Source: Pseudomonadota bacterium (GTDB lineage Bacteria; Pseudomonadota; Alphaproteobacteria; Sphingomonadales; Sphingomonadaceae). Taken from it: a DNA stretch of 53,691 nucleotides. The first letter of the stretch is position 1. Each line of letters begins with the position of its first letter. Shown one piece after another: positions 43,730 to 52,590 of this stretch. Location: contig JAEZCS010000194.1 in NCBI GenBank assembly GCA_023433445.1, positions 1 through 53,691 of the forward strand. Reading direction: 5' to 3'. The notes under the pieces are model-generated. The model had not been told where the DNA came from, did not search any database, and saw only the letters and a list, made by a program, of their open reading frames with translations. Position numbers and translations under genes: made by a program.

Positions 43730-43827
43730 CTGGCATCTCGCGGCCTAAAAAGCCTTGGGCACCACTTGTCAGCTTGGGGAAAGCGCGCCAAGGACGGCAG
43801 CAACTTGGACAGAGGGGATGCTCGCCG

Positions 43828-45054
43828 ATGAGCTATTATGACGTTCTGATCGTAGGCGCGGGCCATGCGGGGGCGCAGGCGGCCATTTCGCTTCGTCAGC
43901 TCGGCTTCGAAGGATCCATCGCCATGATTGGCGACGAAAAATATCCTCCCTATGAACGCCCGCCACTGTCGAAGGAATATTTTGCCGGCGACAAGACCTT
44001 CGACCGCATCCTCATCCGCCCCGCCGCCTTCTGGCAAGAGCGCAATGTCGACATGCTGCTCGGCCACCGGGTAAAGGCTGTCGATCCCGAGGCGCAGACG
44101 GTCACCGCGGGCAATGAGCAGATCGGCTATGGCAAGCTCATCTGGTGCACCGGCGGCAGCCCGCGCATGCTGACATGCGGCGGGGCCGATGCGGCCAACG
44201 TCCATGCCGTGCGCCGCCGCGACGATGTCGACGCCATGATGGCGAAGATGGACCAGATCAATCATGTGGTCGTGATCGGCGGCGGCTATATCGGGCTGGA
44301 AGCAGCCGCTGTCCTGACGAAGTTCGGCAAGAAGGTGGTGCTGCTCGAAGCGCTCGACCGAGTCCTTGCCCGCGTCGCCGGGGAAGAACTCTCCCGCTTC
44401 TACGAGGCCGAGCATCGCGCGCATGGCGTAGACCTGCGTACCGGCGCCAAGATGGATTGCATAGAGGTGCAGGACGGCAAGGCGACCGCCGTGCTGATGC
44501 AGGATGGCGAGCGCATCGAAACCGACATGGTCATCGTGGGCATCGGCATCGTGCCTGAAACCGGCCCGCTGATCGCGGCAGGCGCGGCGGGTGGCAATGG
44601 CGTCGATGTCGACGAATATTGCCGCACCAGCCTGCCCAACATCTACGCCGTTGGCGACTGCGCATCGCACGCCAACCGCTTTGCCCGCGGCGCGCAACTT
44701 CGCCTCGAATCGGTGCAGAACGCCAATGATCAGGCGAAGACCGCCGTCGCCCATATCATGGGCAAGGAAGAGGCCTATGACGCCGTGCCCTGGTTCTGGT
44801 CCAACCAATATGACCTGAAACTTCAGACCGTTGGCCTTTCCATCGGCCATGACCATACGATCCTGCGCGGCGATCCGGCCACCCGCAGCTTCTCGGTCCT
44901 GTATCTGAAGGGAGGCAAGCTCATCGCGCTCGATTGCGTCAATGCGGTCAAGGACTATGTGCAGGGCCGCGCCCACGTCCTGTCGGGCGCCCTCCTCGAT
45001 CAGACACAGTTGGCCGACTCGTCGGTCCCGCTGAAGGAAGTCGGTCTCGCCTGA
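43828..45054 (+). CDS. FAD-dependent NAD(P)H oxidoreductase (ferredoxin/rubredoxin reductase type)
   Basis: 408 residues. The FAD loop is YDVLIVGAGHAGAQAA, the NADH loop VVVIGGGYIGLEAAAVL, and the third motif is NIYAVGDCASH; PPYERPPLSKEYF is the segment typical of Rieske-type oxygenase and ferredoxin reductases (BphA4/PuxA-like). It should move electrons from NADH to a ferredoxin, but no ferredoxin or P450 is next to it. The ATG at 43828 has GAGGGG about 10 nt upstream; the frame to 43774 is not needed. A 7-bp hairpin overlaps its stop (45042-45059). Confidence 0.92.
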   Translation: MSYYDVLIVGAGHAGAQAAISLRQLGFEGSIAMIGDEKYPPYERPPLSKEYFAGDKTFDRILIRPAAFWQERNVDMLLGHRVKAVDPEAQTVTAGNEQIGYGKLIWCTGGSPRMLTCGGADAANVHAVRRRDDVDAMMAKMDQINHVVVIGGGYIGLEAAAVLTKFGKKVVLLEALDRVLARVAGEELSRFYEAEHRAHGVDLRTGAKMDCIEVQDGKATAVLMQDGERIETDMVIVGIGIVPETGPLIAAGAAGGNGVDVDEYCRTSLPNIYAVGDCASHANRFARGAQLRLESVQNANDQAKTAVAHIMGKEEAYDAVPWFWSNQYDLKLQTVGLSIGHDHTILRGDPATRSFSVLYLKGGKLIALDCVNAVKDYVQGRAHVLSGALLDQTQLADSSVPLKEVGLA

Positions 45055-45059
45055 GACCG
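45042..45059 (+). terminator. Hairpin at the convergent gene ends
   Basis: CGGTCTC (45042-45048) and GAGACCG (45053-45059) form a perfect 7-bp stem with a 4-nt loop, overlapping the oxidoreductase stop and only 5 nt from the convergent peptidase stop. There is no T tract, so terminator function is uncertain. Confidence 0.35.
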
Positions 45060-45064
45060 GCCTC

Positions 45065-46648
45065 TCAGGGCGCGAACCGACGGAAGAAACTGTCCTGATT
45101 CCATTCGGGCCGCGCCTGCGCATTGGCGATACGCAGCGTGACGGCCGTCACATAGTCATTCAGTTTCACGGACTCGCCGGGCATCACCGGCTGACTGCTG
45201 TCGTCGAAGGGTGAGTGATAGATGTTCGCCCGCCAGGCCTTTTCCAATTCGGCTTCTGGCGTGCCTGCCTTGAACCCATATTTGAAGAACAGCGCCGGGA
45301 TTCCAGCACGGACAAAGCTATACTGATCCGACCGGATGAACACATTGCGTTCCGGGAATGGGTCTGGCGTGATGGGCAGCCGCATCTCCGCACTCACCGC
45401 AGCCGCCTCATTGCCCAGACTGCTCTGATCGTAGCCGATGGGCGTGACGCTCGTCAGGGGAAAGATCGGCAGCGCCATGTCGAAATTCAGATTGGCCACC
45501 ATAGACCCACGCGCGACAGTCGGGCGCTTTGCAAAATAGGCCGACCCCAGCAGCCCCTTCTCCTCGCCCGTGACGATCGCGAACAGGATCGACCGGCGCG
45601 GCTTCACCTTCCCTTCACGCAACGCCCGCGCGATCTCGATCAGGCTCGCCACGCCGGATGCGTTGTCGAGCGCCCCGTTGTAGATCGCATCGCCCTTTAC
45701 CGGCGTTCCCACTCCATGCCCGTCCAGATGCGCTGAAAGCACCACATATTCGCCCCGAAGCCGCTTGTCGGTCCCCGGCAACAGCGCGATCAGGTTGAAT
45801 CCGGTCAGGTCGGAACGCTTCGCCGCAATCCGGGCCTTCAACCGCTGCACCAGGGGAAAGCGCGGCACTTCTGCCGAGCTATCCGCCGCTTTCACGATCG
45901 CGCCAAAGTCACGCCCCGACCCTTCGAACAGGATGTGCGAACGGGCCGGATCCAGTTGGGCGGACATAAAGGGCGCCCCATTGTCGCGTAACGCTGGATC
46001 CTTGAGATAGAGCGCAGGCTGTGCCGCCAGTGCGATGCGCCTTGCCCACGGCACTTCCACCTGCCCCGGCGTCACGAGCGTGATCAGTCCCACTGCCCCC
46101 TGACGCGCAAGCCAGCCCGCACGCTCCGATCGGGCATGCGACTTCAGCGCCCCGGAAATACCCGCAGGCCCGCCGGAAATGACGACGGCGATCTTGCCCT
46201 TGAGGTCCAGCCCAGCGAAATCATCATGCCCGGCTTCAGGCAGATGCAGCCCATATCCTGCGAAAACCAGCGGCGCGTCCACATGCTCGGGCACCGGCCC
46301 GCCGCCGCCCGACAGGATCAAATCTCCTGATATGCTGAGCGATTTTTCTCCGGCGGGCCCCACAAGCACCGCGCTGCTCTCACCCGCCAATATGGATTGT
46401 TCGACAAAGGAGATCGGCTGGCGATACCCATCCGTGCCGGCAGGCTTGAGGCCAACCTTGCGGAATTGTTCGACCACATAGTCTGCCGCTCGCTCATATC
46501 CCTGCGATCCGGTCGCCCGGCCCTCATTGGCGTCGCTTGCCAGCACCTCCACATGGCGCCACCATCGCTCCGCTCGATCCGGCGCCTCCGCAGCGAGGGC
46601 GGACGCGCCCAGCAGCGACAGCGAAAGCAAGGACAGCACACGGATCAA
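45065..46648 (-). CDS. Exported M28-family zinc aminopeptidase
   Basis: 527 residues with a signal peptide (about 1-19, SALAAEAP). The di-zinc centre motifs are visible: LSAHLDGHG, NGALDNASGVASL, VTGEEKGLLGS, NFDMALP and the late His in NIYHSPFDDSS. A protease-associated insert lies between about 130 and 250 (LVFAGYGLHLPEAGHDDFAG). It should cut N-terminal residues from peptides in the periplasm. It is divergent to the DUF2807 gene with a 149-nt gap that holds both promoters. Confidence 0.93.
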   Translation of the reverse strand: MIRVLSLLSLSLLGASALAAEAPDRAERWWRHVEVLASDANEGRATGSQGYERAADYVVEQFRKVGLKPAGTDGYRQPISFVEQSILAGESSAVLVGPAGEKSLSISGDLILSGGGGPVPEHVDAPLVFAGYGLHLPEAGHDDFAGLDLKGKIAVVISGGPAGISGALKSHARSERAGWLARQGAVGLITLVTPGQVEVPWARRIALAAQPALYLKDPALRDNGAPFMSAQLDPARSHILFEGSGRDFGAIVKAADSSAEVPRFPLVQRLKARIAAKRSDLTGFNLIALLPGTDKRLRGEYVVLSAHLDGHGVGTPVKGDAIYNGALDNASGVASLIEIARALREGKVKPRRSILFAIVTGEEKGLLGSAYFAKRPTVARGSMVANLNFDMALPIFPLTSVTPIGYDQSSLGNEAAAVSAEMRLPITPDPFPERNVFIRSDQYSFVRAGIPALFFKYGFKAGTPEAELEKAWRANIYHSPFDDSSQPVMPGESVKLNDYVTAVTLRIANAQARPEWNQDSFFRRFAP

Positions 46649-46797
46649 AGGACATCTCCCGCATCAATGATGGCAATCCAATTTGCCTCATCCCGTCTGA
46701 CGAGCAAGCCTGAACAGACCCGCCATCGGCACTTGCAGCCACGGCAGGCGTCGCTATCACCTTGAAGCAAATGCGCTTTGTAACGAAGGGCCAGGAT

Positions 46798-47508
46798 ATG
46801 ACAGGTCGATTGCCAAAGCTCCTCTGGCCCCTCGCCGCAGGCGCTGTCCTCATGTCCGCGCCCGCCACATCGGCGACGCGCGGCTATACGATCACCAGCT
46901 TCGACGCGATCCGGGTCGATGCCCCGGTGGAAGTGATCATCACCACCGGCGCCGGTGCGTCTGCCAAGGTCGATGGAGACCAGTCGCTGATCGAAAGGCT
47001 GCGCATTGACGTGTCCGGGCGGCTGCTCACGATCAGGATGGATCGCCCCCGACCGGGCGAAAAAAGCGGCGGCCGCGCCACTGTGCGGCTGTCGACCGGC
47101 ACGCTGGAAAGGCTGGTTCTGACCGGCGGAGGCTCCATCTCGGTCAGCAGGATGAAGGGCTTGCGCGGAGAGATCGTGCTTGGCGGCAACGGCGACGTCA
47201 GCGTAGCAGCGGTGGACGTAGACCAGCTCAACCTTGGCGTCGCGGGCGCAGGCCGTGCAACGCTGGCGGGGCGAGCGGCTGTCGCCACGGTGCGCGTCAA
47301 CGGTCCCGGCGCAGTCGCTGCCGAGGGCTTGCGCGTCCGTCAGGCGAGGGTCAGCAATGACGGCCCCGGCAATGTCGCGCTGACCGCCGACGTCACCGCC
47401 AAAATCTCTGCATCCGGCTCGGGCGACGTTACCGTCGTGGGCAAGGCTGCCTGCCAAGTGGAAAATCGGGGCACGGGCCGCATCTCTTGCGGTGGCGAAG
47501 CCTATTAG
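46798..47508 (+). CDS. Exported DUF2807 (head GIN domain) protein
   Basis: 236 residues from the ATG at 46798 with AAGGG about 8 nt before it; the TTG at 46762 adds 12 residues. A signal peptide ends near PATSA. The rest is a right-handed beta-helix-like run of short Val/Gly strands (LVLTGGGSISVSRM, GDVSVAAVDVDQLNLGVAG, ISASGSGDVTVVG), typical of DUF2807 auto-transporter-adhesin head proteins. A C-terminal Cys pair (ACQVENRGTGRISC) may form a disulfide. Function is unknown; surface or periplasmic. Confidence 0.88.
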   Translation: MTGRLPKLLWPLAAGAVLMSAPATSATRGYTITSFDAIRVDAPVEVIITTGAGASAKVDGDQSLIERLRIDVSGRLLTIRMDRPRPGEKSGGRATVRLSTGTLERLVLTGGGSISVSRMKGLRGEIVLGGNGDVSVAAVDVDQLNLGVAGAGRATLAGRAAVATVRVNGPGAVAAEGLRVRQARVSNDGPGNVALTADVTAKISASGSGDVTVVGKAACQVENRGTGRISCGGEAY

Positions 47509-47711
47509 TGCGCCATCTCAGCGCGCCGAAGCTTTTCAAGGCAACAACCGGTCCCAGGCCGTAGCGCGACCCGGCCCCGCTGTTTAAGTCAAATCTTGTC
47601 GACGCCCCCCCTTCGGCACACCCCCTCAATAGAGGCCTTCCGCTAAGCTTATCAAAGTCTTTACTCGGCGCGGCATAGACCATCAGGCATCAGACATTGC
47701 CGGATTGTCCC

Positions 47712-48986
47712 ATGTTCGCTCGCGCACTTCTCCTCTTTCTCTTCATGGCGTCCCCGCAGACAGCCGAAGCGCAGGTGGCTGTGGCCGTCGCGGACAGCGG
47801 AGACACCGCCTGGATGATCGTCTGTGCCATCCTTGTCCTGATTGCCGGACTTCCTGGCCTGCTGCTGCGCCACGCTGGGCTGGTCAACGCGCGAAGCGCT
47901 CTCTCGGCGAGCACGCAGCTTGTGATCGTCGCCGCAGGCGCATCGCTCGCCTGGGCAATTGCGGGATATAGCCTAAGCTTTGCTCCCGGCAGCGAATGGT
48001 TGGGCGGCGGAGCGAACCTGCTGCTCGCCAACCTTGGCGCACTGAAGGAAGGGCTAACCGTTCCGGAATCGGCCTTCGTCCTGTTCCAGATGGCGCTGGC
48101 GTTGTTTGCCGTCTGCCTCATTCCCGGCGCCACGGCCGGGCGAGCCCGCTTCGGCTGGACGGCGGCCCTTGCCCCTCTCTGGCTGCTCATTGTCTACGCC
48201 CCGCTGGTTCATGGCATCTGGGGCGGCGGCTGGCTCGCAAGGCTCGGCGTAATCGATTTTTCTGGGGCGCTCGTCATTCATATGAGCGCGGGCTTCTCCG
48301 CACTTGCGCTCTCCCTCATCCTTGGGCGCCACCCCCGGCAAGCTGCCAAAAACCACGCGCCTGTGCTCAGCGTCGCAGGGGGCATATTGGTCTGGATCGG
48401 TTGGGCCGGGCTCTCCGGCGGCTGGGCGCTTGGCGCTACCGACAATGCCGCGACTGCCATCCTCAACACGCATTTCGCTGCCTGCGCGGGCGCGCTTGCA
48501 TGGGCAATATCGGATCGGGCGGCAAGTGGCCGCGTCAGCGCCACCGGCATCATGTCAGGCGCCATCGCTGGCCTCGCCGCCATCTCTGCGTCCGCGGCTC
48601 TCTGCGGTCCGGGAGGCGCGATGCTGATCGGCCTCGTCGCTGCGCTGCTCTGCCGCATTGCAAAGGCGGCCTTCGGACGCGGCGTCGATGACCCGGCGTC
48701 GGTGTTTCTGCTCCACGGCCTTGGCGGGCTTATCGGCGCCCTGCTGCTTCCGTTCTTCGTTCAGCCCTTCCTCGGCGGGGTCGGGTTCGAGGAGGATGTC
48801 AGCCTCTTCACCGCCGTACTGAGCCAGTGTGCGGGCATCATAGCCGTCGCGCTATGGGCGATGGCGGGAACCTCCATCATCGCGCTGATGATATCGACCG
48901 TCCTGCCCATGCGCCTCACGACAGAAGAAGCAGCAGAGGGTCTCGATCAGGCCGATCATGGTCAACAGGGTTGGGACTTCCGCTGA
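47712..48986 (+). CDS. amt: Ammonium transporter-family protein
   Basis: 424 residues, with a signal-like first segment and about 11 membrane helices. The two pore histidines are visible in VIDFSGALVIHMSAG and ASVFLLHGLGG, the first with the conserved preceding Asp. It is more divergent than housekeeping AmtB in its substrate-vestibule loops and no glnK lies beside it. It probably moves ammonium/ammonia across the inner membrane. ATG at 47712 is chosen over TTG at 47697. The 203-nt region 47509-47711 upstream shows no clear gene. Confidence 0.82.
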   Translation: MFARALLLFLFMASPQTAEAQVAVAVADSGDTAWMIVCAILVLIAGLPGLLLRHAGLVNARSALSASTQLVIVAAGASLAWAIAGYSLSFAPGSEWLGGGANLLLANLGALKEGLTVPESAFVLFQMALALFAVCLIPGATAGRARFGWTAALAPLWLLIVYAPLVHGIWGGGWLARLGVIDFSGALVIHMSAGFSALALSLILGRHPRQAAKNHAPVLSVAGGILVWIGWAGLSGGWALGATDNAATAILNTHFAACAGALAWAISDRAASGRVSATGIMSGAIAGLAAISASAALCGPGGAMLIGLVAALLCRIAKAAFGRGVDDPASVFLLHGLGGLIGALLLPFFVQPFLGGVGFEEDVSLFTAVLSQCAGIIAVALWAMAGTSIIALMISTVLPMRLTTEEAAEGLDQADHGQQGWDFR

Positions 48987-48990
48987 CGCC

Positions 48991-49836
48991 ATGGGTATTG
49001 CCGTCGGCATCTTCGCCCATCAGGAAGAACGACGCATCGGCATCTGCCTTGCCTCCCTTCCGCTGGATCGGGCGGACACCGTCTATCATGTCCTCGTCAA
49101 TGGCTCGACCGACGCCACGACCGCACACGCTCGGGAAGCGGCTGCGGGCCGACCCAATGTCCGCGTGCATGACATTGTGCAGGGCGGCAAGTCGCGGACG
49201 TGGAACCACCTCATCCATGATCTGCTCGATGGCACGGACGAAGCGGTCATCCTGCTCGATGGCGATGCCCAGATTGCGCCCGGCTCCATTGACGCGCTGG
49301 CCGTTGCGGTGCGACCGGAAGGGGTGAATGCGGCGGCCGGCATGCCCCTCAATGGCCGCATGGCGGCGCGTTATCGCCATCTTCTGAAGACTGAGGGCGG
49401 CCTATTTGGCGATCTCTACGCGCTCTCCGGTCCTTTCGTGAACCGGATCCGTAACCGCTGCTTGCGTTTGCCCGATGATCTGATTGGCGATGATGGGCTT
49501 GTCGCGGCCTGGGCCAATACCGACCTTCAACCCGACGCTGCCTGGCAGCGCAGCCGCGTCGTCGCTTGTGAAGAGGCAGGCTTTCTTTGCGAGCCGGTGC
49601 GCCTTGCCAACCCTGGCAGTTGGCGCATGCAATATCGGCGGATGACCAACTATTCGCTGCGCTTCTTCCAGAACCGCATCGTCTCCGACATCATGGGCCG
49701 TGAGGGGCCCGATGGCCTGCCGCGCGAACTGCGCAGCCTTTACGCCGCATGGCTCCCCCGCCTCAGCCCTCGTTCCGGTCCCACTGGTTGGTTCGACCGA
49801 AAGGCGCTGAAACGGATGCGGCAGGCATCAACTTAG
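48991..49836 (+). CDS. Glycosyltransferase family 2 (soluble)
   Basis: 281 residues. The GT-A start is VGIFAHQEERRIGICLASL, with VNGSTDATTA and the metal site ILLDGDAQIAPGS (DGD). No membrane segment is seen. The donor and acceptor are unknown; it is far from the main polysaccharide locus. ATG at 48991 is preferred; ATG at 48958 would overlap the Amt-like gene by 29 nt and may give coupling. Its stop overlaps the convergent MFS gene by 4 nt. Confidence 0.85.
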   Translation: MGIAVGIFAHQEERRIGICLASLPLDRADTVYHVLVNGSTDATTAHAREAAAGRPNVRVHDIVQGGKSRTWNHLIHDLLDGTDEAVILLDGDAQIAPGSIDALAVAVRPEGVNAAAGMPLNGRMAARYRHLLKTEGGLFGDLYALSGPFVNRIRNRCLRLPDDLIGDDGLVAAWANTDLQPDAAWQRSRVVACEEAGFLCEPVRLANPGSWRMQYRRMTNYSLRFFQNRIVSDIMGREGPDGLPRELRSLYAAWLPRLSPRSGPTGWFDRKALKRMRQAST

Positions 49837-51164
49837 CGGTCCTTGCCTGCCAGCTCCTTGTTGATGAAGAGCGCCAGCCCCGTCACCACCGCGCCGGAGA
49901 ACAGGTACGCGCCAGAAGCCGCCAATCCGAACGTGACCGACAGCGCCAGCGCCACCAGCGGCGCAAAGCCCGCGCCCACCAGCCAAGCAAGGTCCGAAGT
50001 CAGCGCCGACCCGGTATAACGCGTTGCGGTCGAGAAATTGGACGCGACCACGCCCGACGACTGGCCAAAGCTCAATCCCAGCAGCATGAACCCCAGGATC
50101 ATGAACGCGATCTCCGCCAGCTCACCGCCGTTCAGCAGCAGCGGCGCGGCGATGCTGAAAATACCAATGCCCGCCGCCGACCATGCCAGCAGCTTGCGTC
50201 GTCCCACCATGTCGGCGACGAACCCCGACACGATGATTGCCAGCACGCCCACGCTCGCGCCGATCGCCTCGATCACCAGGAAGCGCTCCAGCGGCTGCTT
50301 CGTATAAAGCGCGATCCACGACAGCGGGAACACCGACACCATGTGGAACAGCGCAAAGCTCGCCAGCGGGGCAAAGGCGCCGATGACGATGTTCCGCCCT
50401 TCCGTCCGCACCGTTTCGACGACGGGAGAAGGCTGCAACTCGCGCGCCTCGAACAGGCGCTCGAACTCGTGCGTTACCACGATGCGGAGCCGCGCGAACA
50501 GCGCCACCACGTTGATAGCGAACGCCACGAAGAAGGGATAGCGCCACCCCCACGCCAGGAAATCCGCGTCGGACAGCACGGACAGGAAGAAAGCGAACAG
50601 GCCGCTCGCCACCACAAGCGCCAGCGGCGCGCCCAGTTGCGGCATCATCGCATACCAGCCGCGCTTGTTCTGCGGCGCATTCAGCGACAGCAGGGAGGCA
50701 AGCCCGTCCCACGTCCCGCCGAGCGCCACGCCCTGCCCCGCACGGAACACCGCCAGCAGCACCGCTGACCATATCCCGATCGTGTCATATCCCGGCAGGA
50801 AGGCGATGAACGCCGTCGATCCGCCCAGCAGGAACAGCGCGATGGTCAGCTTTACGCCGCGCCCATAGGCCCGGTCGACCGCCATGAAGATGAACGACCC
50901 GATCGGCCGCGTCACGAACGCCAGCGCAAAGATCGCGAAGGACCAGAGCGTTCCCGCCAGGGGACTGAGATAGGGAAAGACCAAGGCGGGGAACACGATG
51001 CACGAAGCGATCGCATAGACGAAGAAATCGAAAAATTCCGACGTCCGCCCGATGATGACGCCAATGGCGATCTCGCCCGGCGCGACCTTGTGATCGCGCG
51101 CGGTGACGAGGCGCGCGTCGCGCTCCATCTGCGTGGAGGATGGCGTGGTGGTCGCGGCGTTCAT
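49833..51164 (-). CDS. MFS transporter (metabolite:H+ symporter-like)
   Basis: 443 residues with 12 membrane segments. IGVIIGRTSEFFDFFVYAIAS near the start and RPIGSFIFMAVDRAYGRGVKL with the loop 2-3 motif (G-x-x-x-D-R-x-G-R) fit the MHS/ShiA-ProP group. It probably imports an organic acid or osmolyte with protons; the substrate cannot be named. ATG at 51164 is preferred over TTG at 51176. Confidence 0.87.
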   Translation of the reverse strand: MNAATTTPSSTQMERDARLVTARDHKVAPGEIAIGVIIGRTSEFFDFFVYAIASCIVFPALVFPYLSPLAGTLWSFAIFALAFVTRPIGSFIFMAVDRAYGRGVKLTIALFLLGGSTAFIAFLPGYDTIGIWSAVLLAVFRAGQGVALGGTWDGLASLLSLNAPQNKRGWYAMMPQLGAPLALVVASGLFAFFLSVLSDADFLAWGWRYPFFVAFAINVVALFARLRIVVTHEFERLFEARELQPSPVVETVRTEGRNIVIGAFAPLASFALFHMVSVFPLSWIALYTKQPLERFLVIEAIGASVGVLAIIVSGFVADMVGRRKLLAWSAAGIGIFSIAAPLLLNGGELAEIAFMILGFMLLGLSFGQSSGVVASNFSTATRYTGSALTSDLAWLVGAGFAPLVALALSVTFGLAASGAYLFSGAVVTGLALFINKELAGKDR

Positions 51165-51293
51165 CAGTCTGGACAAGCCTTCATGCTGCGAAACGATCCA
51201 TGCCCAACATCATTGCAGCATAGCGAATCGCTCCGGTGGTCGAAAGGCCATTGCCCCATTTTGCGCCTGCGAGGGGATAGGACAAAAGGTCCA

Positions 51294-52493
51294 ATGTCGA
51301 TCCCAATGCCTCCCCCTTATGCGGGCTTCATGACCGCACGCCCTCGCCCCTTTTGCCAAGCTTTTCTGCGCCGACTCGCGCCCTTGCTGCTGCTGCCGCT
51401 CGGCGCGTGCAACTGGGTGGTCATGTCCCCTGCAGGCGATGTCGCAGTGCAGCAGCGTGACCTGATCATCATCTCGACGGTGCTCATGCTGCTGATCATC
51501 TTGCCGGTGATGGCGACGACGATCTGGTTCGCCTGGCGCTACCGGGAAAAGGCTCAGGCGAAGGATTATGATCCCGATTGGGACCATTCCACCAGCCTGG
51601 AACTGCTGATCTGGTCGGCTCCGCTGCTGATCATCATTGCGCTCGGCGCCATCACCTGGACCAGCACGCACCTGCTAGATCCCTATCGCCCGATCGAACG
51701 CATCGATTCTGAGCGCAAGGTCGATCCCGCCGCCAAGCGGCTCCAGGTCGAAGTGGTCGCGCTCGACTGGAAATGGCTGTTCATCTACCCGGAGCTGGGG
51801 ATCGCCACGGTGAATGAACTGGCCGCCCCGATCGACCAGCCGATCGAGTTCAAGATCACCTCATCCACCCTGATGAACAGCTTCTTCGTGCCAGCGCTCG
51901 CCGGACAGATTTACGCGATGCCCGGCATGCAGACGGTGCTCCACGCTGTCGCCAACAAACCCGGCGATTTCGAAGGCTTCTCCGCCAACTATTCCGGCGC
52001 AGGCTTCTCCAACATGCGCTTCCGTTTCAAGGCGATGGACCAGGCCGGGTTCGACCGCTGGGTCGCGCAGGTGAAGGGCAGCAACGCAACGCTCGACCGC
52101 GCCACCTATGTGAAGCTGGAGCAGCCCAGCGAAAAAGTGCCGCCCATATATTTCGCCAGCGTAGAGCCAAGGCTGTTCCACGCCGCGGTCAACATGTGTG
52201 CCCAGCCCGGCAAGCGCTGCATGGATGAGGTCATGATGACCGACATGCACGGCGGCGCTGGCAAGGAGTCGGCGCGCGATACCGAAGGCCTGCGCCATGA
52301 CGGCACGATCGACGTCGGCGGCTTCCATCCGGTCGCGCCCCGCAAGAAGGGCGAAATCGCCCAACCGTCCGGCATGACGCCAGCCGCCGAGCGCACACCC
52401 GCCGAGCAGGGCAATCAGGCACCCGGCCAGAAGGATGCCGATGGACATTTCGGCGGGCATTCGGGTGGTCATCATGGGCATGGGGGAATGTGA
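51294..52493 (+). CDS. cyoA: Cytochrome bo3 ubiquinol oxidase subunit II
   Basis: 399 residues. A lipoprotein-type signal ends at PLGACNW, followed by two membrane helices and a cupredoxin domain: VEVVALDWKWLFIYPELGIA, SSTLMNSFFVPALAGQIYAMPGMQ (quoted in part). The CuA cysteines are absent, as expected for a quinol oxidase. The C-terminal about 100 residues are a Pro/Lys tail ending in GHFGGHSGGHHGHGGM. ATG at 51294 has AAAGG 6 nt upstream; 51306 or 51330 are alternatives. cyoB follows after 97 nt. Confidence 0.93.
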   Translation: MSIPMPPPYAGFMTARPRPFCQAFLRRLAPLLLLPLGACNWVVMSPAGDVAVQQRDLIIISTVLMLLIILPVMATTIWFAWRYREKAQAKDYDPDWDHSTSLELLIWSAPLLIIIALGAITWTSTHLLDPYRPIERIDSERKVDPAAKRLQVEVVALDWKWLFIYPELGIATVNELAAPIDQPIEFKITSSTLMNSFFVPALAGQIYAMPGMQTVLHAVANKPGDFEGFSANYSGAGFSNMRFRFKAMDQAGFDRWVAQVKGSNATLDRATYVKLEQPSEKVPPIYFASVEPRLFHAAVNMCAQPGKRCMDEVMMTDMHGGAGKESARDTEGLRHDGTIDVGGFHPVAPRKKGEIAQPSGMTPAAERTPAEQGNQAPGQKDADGHFGGHSGGHHGHGGM

Positions 52494-52590
52494 ACGCCAT
52501 GCCCTGTCAATCCGTCCGTCGTCGTGACGAACCATGCGGAGTGTCACGCGCACTCCTCCCCCACCCATTCCTTCCAAGGCCCTGACCGCC

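Noticed and set aside
43640..43827. A potassium-related riboswitch upstream of kup
   Set aside because: No long conserved fold is visible in the 188-nt gap; only a T-rich stretch near the start and a TATAAT on the other strand.
43723..45123. Long 466-codon minus-strand frame
   Set aside because: It is antisense to the FAD oxidoreductase, which has all its motifs; the minus-strand product is His/Asp/Ala-rich without any recognisable domain.
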